Positions 56,740 through 64,000 of a stretch of DNA of 64,000 nt are shown piece after piece. Origin of the DNA: Aquipseudomonas alcaligenes (lineage in GTDB: Bacteria; Pseudomonadota; Gammaproteobacteria; Pseudomonadales; Pseudomonadaceae); assembly GCF_900156545.1 (NCBI RefSeq), contig NZ_FTNW01000004.1, positions 62,001 to 126,000 on the forward strand, given 5' to 3'. The notes beneath the pieces were generated by a model. It saw only the letters and a list, made by a program, of their open reading frames with translations. It made no database searches and was not told where the DNA came from. A program made the position numbers and the translations under genes. How positions within the stretch are numbered: the stretch's first letter is position 1; each line of letters opens with the position of its first letter.

Positions 56740-57741
56740 ATGCCCATCGACGCCAAGCGCTCGCTGCAGCTCAACGACCAGGGCCAGCTGCGCCACTTCC
56801 TCTCGCTCGACGGCCTGCCCCGCGAGCTACTCACGGAAATCCTCGACACTGCCGACTCCTTCCTCGAAGTCGGCGCCCGCGCGGTGAAGAAGGTCCCGCT
56901 GCTGCGCGGCAAGACCGTGTGCAACGTGTTCTTCGAGAACTCCACGCGCACCCGTACCACCTTCGAGCTGGCGGCCCAGCGCCTGTCGGCCGACGTGATC
57001 AGCCTCAACGTGTCGACCAGCTCGACCAGCAAGGGCGAAACGCTGTTCGACACCCTGCGCAACCTCGAAGCCATGGCCGCCGACATCTTCGTCGTACGCC
57101 ATGCCGACTCCGGCGCCGCGCACTTCATCGCCGAGCACGTGTGCCCGGACCTGGCGATCATCAACGGCGGCGATGGCCGCCACGCGCACCCGACCCAGGG
57201 CATGCTCGACATGCTGACCATCCGCCGGCACAAGGGCAGCTTCGAGAATCTCTCGGTGGCGATCGTCGGCGACATCCTGCATTCGCGGGTGGCGCGCTCG
57301 AACATGCTGGCCTTGAAAACGCTGGGCTGCCCGGACATCCGCGTGATCGGGCCGAAGACCCTGCTGCCGGTCGGCATCGAGCAGTACGGTGTCAGCGTGC
57401 ACCACAACCTGAGCGAGGGCCTCAAGGACGTCGACGTGGTGATCATGCTGCGCCTGCAGCGCGAGCGCATGCAGGGCGGCCTGCTGCCCAGCGAAGGCGA
57501 GTTCTACAAGCTCTACGGCCTGACCGAGCAACGCCTCAAGCTGGCCAAGCCGGATGCCCTGGTGATGCACCCGGGCCCGATCAACCGCGGCGTGGAAATC
57601 GAGTCGGCGGTGGCCGACGGTCCGCAGTCGGTGATCCTCAACCAGGTCACCTACGGCATCGCCATCCGCATGGCCGTGCTGTCGATGGCCATGAGCGGCC
57701 AGGCCGCCCAGCGTCAACTGAATGCCGAGGAGCAGAACTGA
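56740..57741 (+). CDS. pyrB: aspartate carbamoyltransferase, catalytic subunit
   Basis: A 333-residue enzyme starting pyrimidine synthesis (carbamoyl phosphate plus aspartate). The carbamoyl-phosphate loop [19 protein letters not shown] and the aspartate-binding [11 protein letters not shown] are intact. It has the extended Pseudomonas-type N-terminus. It overlaps pyrC' by one base (TGATG); in pseudomonads PyrB and PyrC' form one dodecameric complex, which explains the coupling. Confidence 0.97.
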   Translation: MPIDAKRSLQLNDQGQLRHFLSLDGLPRELLTEILDTADSFLEVGARAVKKVPLLRGKTVCNVFFENSTRTRTTFELAAQRLSADVISLNVSTSSTSKGETLFDTLRNLEAMAADIFVVRHADSGAAHFIAEHVCPDLAIINGGDGRHAHPTQGMLDMLTIRRHKGSFENLSVAIVGDILHSRVARSNMLALKTLGCPDIRVIGPKTLLPVGIEQYGVSVHHNLSEGLKDVDVVIMLRLQRERMQGGLLPSEGEFYKLYGLTEQRLKLAKPDALVMHPGPINRGVEIESAVADGPQSVILNQVTYGIAIRMAVLSMAMSGQAAQRQLNAEEQN

Positions 57742-59012
57742 TGCGTAGCCGAATCCTCGGAGCCCGGGTGATCGACCCGGCCAGCGGCCTGGACCAGGTC
57801 CGCGACCTCTATCTGGACGGCGGCAAGCTGGCCGCCTTCGACCAGGCACCGGCCGGCTTCGCCGCCGACCAGGAGATCGACGCCCGCGGCCTGATCGCCA
57901 GCCCCGGCCTGGTCGACCTGTCGGTGGCCCTGCGCGAGCCGGGCTACAGCCGCAAGGGCAATATCGCCAGCGAGACCCTGGCGGCCGCCGCCGGCGGCGT
58001 CACCAGCCTGTGCTGCCCGCCGCTGACTAAGCCGGTGCTGGACACCCCGGCCGTGGCCGAGCTGATCCTCGACCGTGCCCAGGAAGCCGGGCACACCAAG
58101 GTGTTCCCGATCGGCGCGCTGACCAAGAATCTCGCCGGCGAGCAGCTGGCCGAGCTGGTTGCCCTGCGCGATGCCGGCTGCGTCGCCTTCGGCAACGGCC
58201 TGGCACCGCTGGCGGGCAACCGCACCCTGCGCCGCGCCCTGGAATACGCCGCCACATTCGACCTGACTGTGGTGTTCCACGCCCAGGATGCCGACCTGGC
58301 TGCCGGCGGCCTGGCCCACGAAGGTGCCACCGCCAGTTTCCTCGGCCTGGCCGGCATCCCGGAAACTGCCGAGACCGTGGCCCTGGCCCGCGACCTGCTG
58401 CTGGTCGAGCAGAGCGGCGTGCGCGCCCACTTCAGCCAGATCACCAGCGTCCGCGGCGCCGAGATGATCGCCAACGCCCAGGCCCGTGGCCTGCCGGTGA
58501 CCGCCGACGTGGCCATGTACCAGCTGATCCTCACCGACGAGGCGCTGCTCGGCTTCTCCAGCCTCTACCACGTGCAACCGCCGCTGCGCACCGCGTTCGA
58601 CCGTGACGGCCTGCGCGAGGCGGTGAAGAATGGCGTGATCGGCGCCATCGCCAGCCACCACCAGCCGCACGAGGCGGATGCCAAGCTGGCCCCCTTTGGC
58701 GCCACCGAACCGGGCATCAGCAGCGCCGAGCTGCTGTTGCCGCTGGCGTTGACCCTGGTGCAGGACGGCCTGCTCGACCTGCCGACCCTGCTAGCCCGTC
58801 TCACCAGCGGCCCGGCCAAGGCCCTGCGCCTGCCCGCCGGACGCCTGGCCGTGGGCGCGCCGGCCGACATCACCCTGTTCGACGCCGCAGGTCAGACCCT
58901 GGCCGGCGAGACCTGGCGTTCGAAGGGCGGCAACTGCCCGTTCATCGGCCACTGCCTGCCCGGCCAGGTGCGCTACACCCTGGTCGACGGGCGCATCAGC
59001 TACCAGAGCTGA
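57741..59012 (+). CDS. pyrC': dihydroorotase-like PyrC', catalytically dead partner of PyrB
   Basis: A 423-residue amidohydrolase-fold protein. Real dihydroorotases have two metal-binding histidines in the motif D-x-H-x-H near residue 60; here it reads PGLVDLSVALREPG, with Ser61 and Ala63 in those places. Hence it should have no dihydroorotase activity. This matches the known Pseudomonas PyrC' subunit, needed for aspartate transcarbamoylase assembly. The true dihydroorotase must be elsewhere. Confidence 0.95.
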   Translation: MRSRILGARVIDPASGLDQVRDLYLDGGKLAAFDQAPAGFAADQEIDARGLIASPGLVDLSVALREPGYSRKGNIASETLAAAAGGVTSLCCPPLTKPVLDTPAVAELILDRAQEAGHTKVFPIGALTKNLAGEQLAELVALRDAGCVAFGNGLAPLAGNRTLRRALEYAATFDLTVVFHAQDADLAAGGLAHEGATASFLGLAGIPETAETVALARDLLLVEQSGVRAHFSQITSVRGAEMIANAQARGLPVTADVAMYQLILTDEALLGFSSLYHVQPPLRTAFDRDGLREAVKNGVIGAIASHHQPHEADAKLAPFGATEPGISSAELLLPLALTLVQDGLLDLPTLLARLTSGPAKALRLPAGRLAVGAPADITLFDAAGQTLAGETWRSKGGNCPFIGHCLPGQVRYTLVDGRISYQS

Positions 59013-59023
59013 ACCGTCCGAGC

Positions 59024-59056
59024 ACAAAAAAGCCCGCCAATCGGCGGGCTTTTTCT
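59024..59056. terminator. bidirectional terminator (pyrC' / TM2 gene)
   Basis: AAAAAAGCCCGCC, loop AATC, GGCGGGCTTTTTC with A and T runs on both sides, between convergent genes. Confidence 0.93.
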
Positions 59057-59067
59057 TGTGTCCTGAT

Positions 59068-59466
59068 TCAGGCTCGCGAAGCGTTCTTGATCGAAACCTG
59101 GGTGTTCAGCGTCCAGAAGTCATAGAGCACGCCGAGCAGGAACAGGCCACCGGTGAACAGGTAGATGATCCCGGTGATCCACTTGCCCTGGTACATGCGA
59201 TGGACACCGAACACGCCGAGGAAGGTCAGCAGTATCCAGGCCACGTTGTAGTCGGTGTCGCCGGCGGTGAAGCGCAGGTCCGCCTCGCGGTCCATGCTCG
59301 GGATCAGGAACAGGTCGATGATCCAGCCGATGAAGAACAGGCCCAGGGTGAAGAACCAGATGGTCCCGGTCACCGGCTTGCCATAGTAGAAGCGGTGGGC
59401 GCCGAGAAAGCCGAAAATCCACAGCAGATAACCGATGACCTTGCTGTGCGTGTCCTGTCGTTGCAT
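59068..59466 (-). CDS. TM2-domain membrane protein (two TM2 units)
   Basis: A 132-residue protein with two tandem TM2 units: residues about 12-57 (WIFGFLGAHRFYYGKPVTG ... GWIIDLFLIP) and about 77-123 (FLGVFGVHRMYQGKWITG ... GVLYDFWTLN). Each has the G-x-HR-F/M-Y-x-G-K motif and two membrane helices, so it has four helices in all and looks like an internal duplication. TM2 function in bacteria is unknown. It faces the radical-SAM gene divergently. Confidence 0.88.
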   Translation of the reverse strand: MQRQDTHSKVIGYLLWIFGFLGAHRFYYGKPVTGTIWFFTLGLFFIGWIIDLFLIPSMDREADLRFTAGDTDYNVAWILLTFLGVFGVHRMYQGKWITGIIYLFTGGLFLLGVLYDFWTLNTQVSIKNASRA

Positions 59467-59583
59467 GCCTGCCTCCTGCGATTAACGTCGTTGTACTGAC
59501 CGCGCACTCTACGCAAGGTTGCCCTGCGGGCGAAATCCCTTGCGTTACAACTTCCGTCTTGCGACTCGTGGTCTCGCGAAATA

Positions 59584-59599
59584 CTGTATATAAAAACAG
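59584..59599. promoter_or_regulatory. LexA (SOS) box of the radical-SAM repair operon
   Basis: CTGTATATAAAAACAG matches the gamma-proteobacterial LexA consensus CTG-N10-CAG with an AT-rich centre. It ends 15 bases before the ATG of the radical-SAM gene and overlaps the likely -10 region (a TTGCGA -35 candidate is at 59559-59564), the ideal position for repression. It is the only strong LexA box I noticed in the window. Confidence 0.85.
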
Positions 59600-59614
59600 T
59601 TATCGAGTTGCACC

Positions 59615-60826
59615 ATGCAATTGATCGACAAGCTCACCATTCTCGCCGATGCCGCCAAGTACGACGTGTCCTGCGCCAGCAGCGGCGCCCCCAAGCGCAA
59701 CTCCAAGGGCAAGAGCGGGCTGGGTGCGACCAACGGCATGGGCATCTGCCACAGTTTCACGCCGGACGGGCGCTGCGTGGCGCTGCTGAAGATCCTGCTG
59801 ACCAACTTCTGCCTGTACGACTGCCAGTACTGCGTCAACCGCCGCTCCAGCGACGTACCGCGCGCACGCTTCAGCCCCGAGGAAGTCGTCACCCTGACGC
59901 TCGACTTCTACCGGCGCAACTGCATCAGCGGCCTGTTCCTCAGCTCGGGCATCATCCGCTCCGCCGACTACACCATGGAGCAGCTGGTGCGCGTGGCCAA
60001 GCTGCTGCGCGAGGAACACCAGTTCCGTGGCTATATCCACCTGAAGACCATCCCCGACGCCGACCCGCTGCTGATCGCCGAGGCCGGCCGCTACGCCGAC
60101 CGCCTCAGCGTCAACATCGAGCTGCCCACCGAGAGCAGCCTGATCCGCCTGGCGCCGGAGAAGCAGGTGGGCACCATCAAGCAGGCCATGCACTCGATCC
60201 ACCAGGGCGAGAGCGAGGCGCGTGAGGAAAAGCGCGCTCCGCGCTTCGCTCCGGCCGGGCAGAGCACGCAGATGATCGTCGGCGCCGACGCCACCGACGA
60301 CAGCACCATCCTGCACACGGCGCAGTCGCTGTACGGCGCCTACCGCCTGCGCCGGGTCTACTACTCGGCGTTCAGCCCGATTCCGCACAGCCCCAAGAGC
60401 GTGCCTTTCGAGGCGCCGCCGCTGCTGCGCGAACACCGCCTATATCAGGCCGATTTCCTCCTGCGCGGCTACGGCTTCAACGCTGGTGAACTGCTCAGCG
60501 GCCCCGGCAATCTGGCGCTGGACATCGACCCCAAGCTGGCCTGGGCACTGAACCATCGCGAGCATTTTCCCGTCGACCTCAATCGCGCCGAACCGGCCCT
60601 GATCGCGCGCGTGCCCGGCATCGGCGTGCTCAGCGCCAAGCGCCTGGTGGAGCTGCGCCGGCACAAGCGCATTCGCTACGAGGATGTCACCCGCCTGCGC
60701 TGCGCGCTGGACAAGGCCCGGCCCTTTATCGTCACCCAGGACTACCGGCCGCCGCTGCAGGAAAGCGAGTCGCACAACCTGCGCCGGCAACTGAGCGAGA
60801 CGCCGGCACAGATGGCGCTCTGGTAA
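59615..60826 (+). CDS. radical SAM protein, putative DNA modification/repair (TIGR03916-type)
   Basis: A 403-residue radical-SAM enzyme. Residues C66, C70 and C73 form the iron-sulfur motif CLYDCQYC. A helix-hairpin-helix (VPGIGVLSAKRLVELR, residues 333-348) near the C-terminus suggests DNA binding. The conserved N-terminus (KLTILADAAKYDVSCASSG) matches the family annotated as 'putative DNA modification/repair radical SAM protein', which occurs paired with the next gene's family. A LexA box directly upstream supports a DNA-damage role. Substrate and reaction are unknown. Its stop overlaps the next start by one base (TAATG). Confidence 0.88.
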   Translation: MQLIDKLTILADAAKYDVSCASSGAPKRNSKGKSGLGATNGMGICHSFTPDGRCVALLKILLTNFCLYDCQYCVNRRSSDVPRARFSPEEVVTLTLDFYRRNCISGLFLSSGIIRSADYTMEQLVRVAKLLREEHQFRGYIHLKTIPDADPLLIAEAGRYADRLSVNIELPTESSLIRLAPEKQVGTIKQAMHSIHQGESEAREEKRAPRFAPAGQSTQMIVGADATDDSTILHTAQSLYGAYRLRRVYYSAFSPIPHSPKSVPFEAPPLLREHRLYQADFLLRGYGFNAGELLSGPGNLALDIDPKLAWALNHREHFPVDLNRAEPALIARVPGIGVLSAKRLVELRRHKRIRYEDVTRLRCALDKARPFIVTQDYRPPLQESESHNLRRQLSETPAQMALW

Positions 60827-61710
60827 TGCACAGCGCCCGTTTCGACGGCAGCTTCAGCGGCTGGCGCCAGGTCGCGCGCCAGTTGCTGGCACAGCGCATC
60901 GCGCCGCAGGAAATCACCTGGTGCGAGCAGGACGCCGACGACGATCTGTTCGCCCGCACACACGCCCCCACTGAGCCGCCAGCAGCCGACGCCCCGGTCA
61001 GGGTGCCGCGCCAATTGCTGGAGCTGCTGGAGCAGGCCGCGCGCTATCGCTGCGCGGAGCGCTGGAGCCTGCTCTATCGGGTGCTGTGGCGAGTATCTCA
61101 GGGCGAACGGAGCGCCATGCTGGCGGGCGATCCGGACGGCAGTGAGCTGCACCGACGGCTCAAGGCCGTACGCCGCGAAGCGCACCATTTGCATGCCTTC
61201 CTGCGTTTCCAGCCCTGTACGGACGCCGAGGGTCCTGATTTCGTCGCCTGGCACGAGCCCGCCCACGACATCCTGGCCAGTGCCAGCAGCCACTTCGCCG
61301 AGCGCATGGGCCAGCACAGCTGGCTGATCGCTACGCCGCATGACGGGGTGTATTGGGATGGCCAGCGCCTACGCCACGAACTGCGCTGTCCACCGCAGTG
61401 GCGGCAATGGGCGCAGGCGCCGGATGCTCAGGGCCAGCAGCTGTGGCTGGCCTACTACGAGAGCACCTTCAACCCGGCGCGCCTGAATCGCGACGTGCTG
61501 GAGAACAATCTGCCGGTGCGCTTCTGGAAGAATCTGCCGGAGGGCCCGCTGATCCCACAGCTGATGCAGCGAGCGCGCAGTGGCGAACAACGCCACGGGC
61601 AGGCACTGGCCGTCGGCCTGCGCGCCGGCAAGGTGATTCGCCCGCGCGCGGAAGAACGCGGAACTAGCGGAAGCGCCGGCCCGGATCGTCCTCGCTCACC
61701 TGCAGGCTGA
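60826..61710 (+). CDS. DUF4130/TIGR03915-type partner of the radical SAM protein
   Basis: A 294-residue protein. The start RFDGSFSGWRQVARQLLAQ, the central AHHLHAFLRF and the end LPVRFWKNLPEGPLIPQL match the family found next to, or fused with, the radical-SAM protein; in some bacteria this domain is fused to a uracil-DNA-glycosylase-like UdgX-type region, which is absent here. It is translationally coupled to the radical-SAM gene. Its 3' end overlaps the convergent pilU by 47 bases, so the last 16 or so residues (GTSGSAGPDRPRSPAG) are low-complexity tail sequence. Confidence 0.85.
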   Translation: MHSARFDGSFSGWRQVARQLLAQRIAPQEITWCEQDADDDLFARTHAPTEPPAADAPVRVPRQLLELLEQAARYRCAERWSLLYRVLWRVSQGERSAMLAGDPDGSELHRRLKAVRREAHHLHAFLRFQPCTDAEGPDFVAWHEPAHDILASASSHFAERMGQHSWLIATPHDGVYWDGQRLRHELRCPPQWRQWAQAPDAQGQQLWLAYYESTFNPARLNRDVLENNLPVRFWKNLPEGPLIPQLMQRARSGEQRHGQALAVGLRAGKVIRPRAEERGTSGSAGPDRPRSPAG

Positions 61711-62809
61711 GGCCTTCGCTCATGCTGGTGAGGTGCTCGCCGTCGGTCTCCGACCCCAGCTTGATCATCAGGCGCAGGTCGTTGGCCGAGTCGGCGTAGA
61801 GCAGGGCGTCCTCGTAGGTGATCTCACCCTGACTGTAGAGGCTGTAGAGTGCCTGGTCGAAGGTCTGCATGCCCAACTCGGTGGAGCGCTTCATCAGGCC
61901 CTTGAGCTCGTGCACCTCGCCTTTGCGGATCAGGTCGGCGGCCAGCGGGGTGTTGATCAGCACCTCGATCACCGCACGCCGGCCCTTGCCGTCCGGGGTC
62001 GGCACCAGTTGCTGGGCGACGATGGCCTTGAGGTTGAGCGACAGGTCCATCCACACCTGGTTGTGCCGGTCCGGCGGGAAGAAGTTGATGATGCGGTCCA
62101 GCGCCTGGTTGGCGTTGTTGGCGTGCAGGGTCGCCAGGGCCAGGTGGCCGGTTTCGGCGAAGGCCACGGCATAGTCCATGGTCTCGCGGGTACGGATCTC
62201 GCCGATCAGGATCACATCCGGCGCCTGGCGCAGGGTGTTCTTCAGCGCCACCTCGAAGGATTCGGTATCGATGCCGACCTCACGCTGGGTGACGATGCAG
62301 CTCTGGTGCTGGTGGATGTACTCGATCGGGTCTTCGATGGAGATGATATGGCCGCTGGTGTTCTTATTGCGGTAGCCGATCATCGCCGCCAGCGAGGTGG
62401 ACTTGCCGGTACCGGTGGCACCAACGAACAGCACCAGGCCGCGCTTGGTCAGCGCCAGCTTCTTGAGCACCTCGGGCAGCTTGAGGTCGTCGATGGTCGG
62501 GATATTGGTCTCGATACGGCGCAGCACCATGCCAGCCAGGTTGCGCTGGTAGAAGGCGCTGACGCGGAAACGGCCGATACCACGGGCGCTGATGGCGAAG
62601 TTGCATTCGTGCTTCTCGGCGAACTCGCGGCGCTGCTGCTCGTTCATCACCGAGTGCACCGTCTCGCGGGTCTGCTCCGGCGACATGGGATTCTTGGTCA
62701 CCGGCATGATCTTGCCATTGACCTTCATCGAAGGAGGCACGCCGGCGGTGATGAACAGGTCGGAACCACCCTTCTCCACCATCAGACGCAGCAGCTTTTC
62801 AAATTCCAT
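61664..62809 (-). CDS. pilU: PilU, type IV pilus retraction ATPase accessory
   Basis: A 381-residue hexameric ATPase of the PilT/PilU family. Walker A GATGTGKST, Asp box DVILIGEIRTRETMDYAV and the HLALATLHANNANQALDRI His box are intact. PilU works with PilT to retract pili against load. It is 57 bases downstream of pilT on the minus strand. Its 3' end overlaps the convergent DUF4130 gene. Confidence 0.97.
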   Translation of the reverse strand: MEFEKLLRLMVEKGGSDLFITAGVPPSMKVNGKIMPVTKNPMSPEQTRETVHSVMNEQQRREFAEKHECNFAISARGIGRFRVSAFYQRNLAGMVLRRIETNIPTIDDLKLPEVLKKLALTKRGLVLFVGATGTGKSTSLAAMIGYRNKNTSGHIISIEDPIEYIHQHQSCIVTQREVGIDTESFEVALKNTLRQAPDVILIGEIRTRETMDYAVAFAETGHLALATLHANNANQALDRIINFFPPDRHNQVWMDLSLNLKAIVAQQLVPTPDGKGRRAVIEVLINTPLAADLIRKGEVHELKGLMKRSTELGMQTFDQALYSLYSQGEITYEDALLYADSANDLRLMIKLGSETDGEHLTSMSEGLSLQVSEDDPGRRFR

Positions 62810-62866
62810 CTTTCCCGCCCGTGTGTTTCGTGTGCGGCCGCCGCAAACGCGGCGGCATCGTTGTTG

Positions 62867-63901
62867 TTAGAAGTTTTCCGGCGTCTTGGCCTTCTCGCGC
62901 GCGGACTCGCGGCTGATCAGGCCCTTGCTCAGCAGGTTCTTCAGGCAGGCGTCGAGGGTCTGCATGCCCAGCGAACCGCCGGTCTGGATCGCCGAGTACA
63001 TCTGCGCCACCTTGTCCTCGCGGATCAGGTTACGGATGGCCGGCGTGCCGATCATGATCTCGTGGGCCGCCACCCGACCACCGCCGACCTTCTTCAGCAG
63101 GGTCTGCGAAATCACCGCCTGCAGCGACTCCGACAGCATGGAACGGACCATGGATTTCTCCTCGGCCGGGAACACGTCGACCACGCGGTCGATGGTCTTG
63201 GCGGCGGAGGTGGTGTGCAGGGTGCCGAATACCAGGTGGCCGGTTTCCGCGGCGGTCAGCGCCAGGCGGATGGTCTCCAGGTCACGCATCTCGCCGACCA
63301 GGATGATGTCCGGGTCTTCCCGCAGTGCCGAGCGCAGGGCTTCGGAGAAGCCGTGAGTGTCGCGGTGCACTTCGCGCTGGTTGACCAGGCACTTCTTCGA
63401 CTCGTGAACGAATTCGATCGGGTCTTCGATGGTGAGGATGTGGTGGTACTTGTTGTTGTTCAGGTAGTCGAGCATCGCCGCCAGGGTGGTCGACTTGCCC
63501 GAACCGGTCGGACCGGTCACCAGCACCAGGCCGCGCGGCACGTCGGTGATCTTCTTGAACACCTCGCCCATGCCCAGGTCTTCCATGCTCAGGACCTTGG
63601 AGGGAATGGTCCGGAACACGGCGCCGGCGCCACGGTTCTGGTTGAAGGCGTTGACCCGGAAGCGCGCCACGCCCGGCACTTCGAAGGAGAAGTCGGTCTC
63701 GAGGAACTCTTCGTAATCCTTGCGCTGCTTGTCGTTCATGATGTCGTAGATCAACGCGTGGACCTGTTTGTGGTCCATCGGCGGCAGGTTGATCCGTCGT
63801 ACGTCACCGTCGACGCGAATCATCGGCGGCAGGCCCGCCGAGAGGTGCAGGTCCGACGCGCCCTGCTTGGCGCTGAAGGCGAGCAGCTCGGTAATATCCA
63901 T
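62867..63901 (-). CDS. pilT: PilT, type IV pilus retraction ATPase
   Basis: A 344-residue motor ATPase. Walker A GPTGSGKST, the Asp box DIILVGEMRDLETIRLAL, the His box HLVFGTLHTTSAAKTIDRV and the C-terminal AIRNLIREDK are all present. It depolymerises the pilus for twitching, under Pil-Chp control. The start at 63901 (MDITELLAFS) follows GGGGAG; the longer frame overlaps the yggS promoter region. Confidence 0.98.
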   Translation of the reverse strand: MDITELLAFSAKQGASDLHLSAGLPPMIRVDGDVRRINLPPMDHKQVHALIYDIMNDKQRKDYEEFLETDFSFEVPGVARFRVNAFNQNRGAGAVFRTIPSKVLSMEDLGMGEVFKKITDVPRGLVLVTGPTGSGKSTTLAAMLDYLNNNKYHHILTIEDPIEFVHESKKCLVNQREVHRDTHGFSEALRSALREDPDIILVGEMRDLETIRLALTAAETGHLVFGTLHTTSAAKTIDRVVDVFPAEEKSMVRSMLSESLQAVISQTLLKKVGGGRVAAHEIMIGTPAIRNLIREDKVAQMYSAIQTGGSLGMQTLDACLKNLLSKGLISRESAREKAKTPENF

Positions 63902-63928
63902 GGGACTCCCCAATCGAATGCAAGCGGG

Positions 63929-63934
63929 TAGAAT
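63929..63934 (+). promoter_or_regulatory. candidate -10 element for the yggS-like gene
   Basis: TAGAAT in GGGTAGAATGCCGC context, 40 bases before the ATG at 63974, in the 72-base region divergent from pilT. No clear -35 element. Confidence 0.45.
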
Positions 63935-63973
63935 GCCGCAGACCCCTGACGGGCGGGCTATAGAGCGCAAGTA

Positions 63974-64000
63974 ATGTCCACCATAGCAGAGAATATTGCA
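63974..64000 (+). CDS. yggS: start of YggS-family PLP-homeostasis protein (partial)
   Basis: Only nine codons (MSTIAENIA) lie in the window. They match the N-terminus I recall for the Pseudomonas YggS/PLPBP protein, which is encoded divergently from pilT in P. aeruginosa. The identification rests on that position and nine residues only. Confidence 0.55.

Noticed and set aside
61733..63931. 732-codon plus-strand frame opposite pilU and pilT
   Set aside because: Runs across two real genes and their gap; no homology.

Overview
The window is a GC-rich, densely coded stretch of chromosome from a gamma-proteobacterium, almost certainly a Pseudomonas. The evidence is the complete Pil-Chp twitching-motility cluster (pilGHIJK-chpABCDE), pilT/pilU, the pyrR-pyrB-pyrC' operon with a catalytically dead PyrC', an SAH riboswitch before ahcY-metF, and many proteins that read like P. 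aeruginosa homologues. I see no rRNA, tRNA, insertion sequence, prophage, CRISPR array or plasmid gene. No gap between genes exceeds about 260 bases. The first gene (FUSC-family) and the last (yggS-like) are cut by the window edges.

Layout. 1-11.6 kb holds mixed housekeeping and signalling genes: FUSC transporter 3' end, YhiN-type flavoprotein, a 7TM-DISM diguanylate cyclase, ElaA acetyltransferase, an orphan periplasmic binding protein, a GreA/B-like protein, a double cNMP-domain protein with a dead rhodanese, a YgjP-type metallopeptidase and a chemoreceptor. 11.6-18.1 kb (minus strand) is a central-carbon cluster, tkt-epd-pgk-lipoprotein-fba, dotted with CCCTCTCCC hairpin repeats. 18.2-20.3 kb is a TDT-family transporter with a divergent LysR regulator. 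20.3-27.4 kb is the S-adenosylmethionine cycle: a SahR-like ArsR/methyltransferase regulator, metK, then (after ligB and a cytochrome) an SAH riboswitch, ahcY and metF. 27.4-37.8 kb carries ppnN, an orphan binding protein, rhlE, yceI-cytochrome b561, bioA-tpm-rsmE and an alanine/sodium symporter. 37.8-53.0 kb (minus strand) is the ten-gene Pil-Chp chemosensory operon, dominated by a 2558-residue ChpA. 53.2-59.0 kb (plus strand) is gshB, tonB3, algH/yqgE, yqgF, pyrR, pyrB, pyrC'. 59.1-64 kb carries a TM2 protein, a two-gene radical-SAM DNA-repair candidate operon behind a textbook LexA box, and pilU-pilT divergent from yggS.

How the genes work together. The Pil-Chp proteins sense surface contact through PilJ, signal through ChpA to PilG/PilH and control the PilT/PilU retraction ATPases encoded 9-11 kb away. 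SAM-cycle genes appear to be controlled twice by S-adenosylhomocysteine, once by a protein (SahR-like, with a perfect 13-bp inverted-repeat operator candidate) and once by RNA (riboswitch). The strongest candidate for a poorly described system is the radical-SAM plus DUF4130-type pair at 59.6-61.7 kb. Its partner family and its LexA box together point to an SOS-induced DNA repair or modification activity whose chemistry is unknown.
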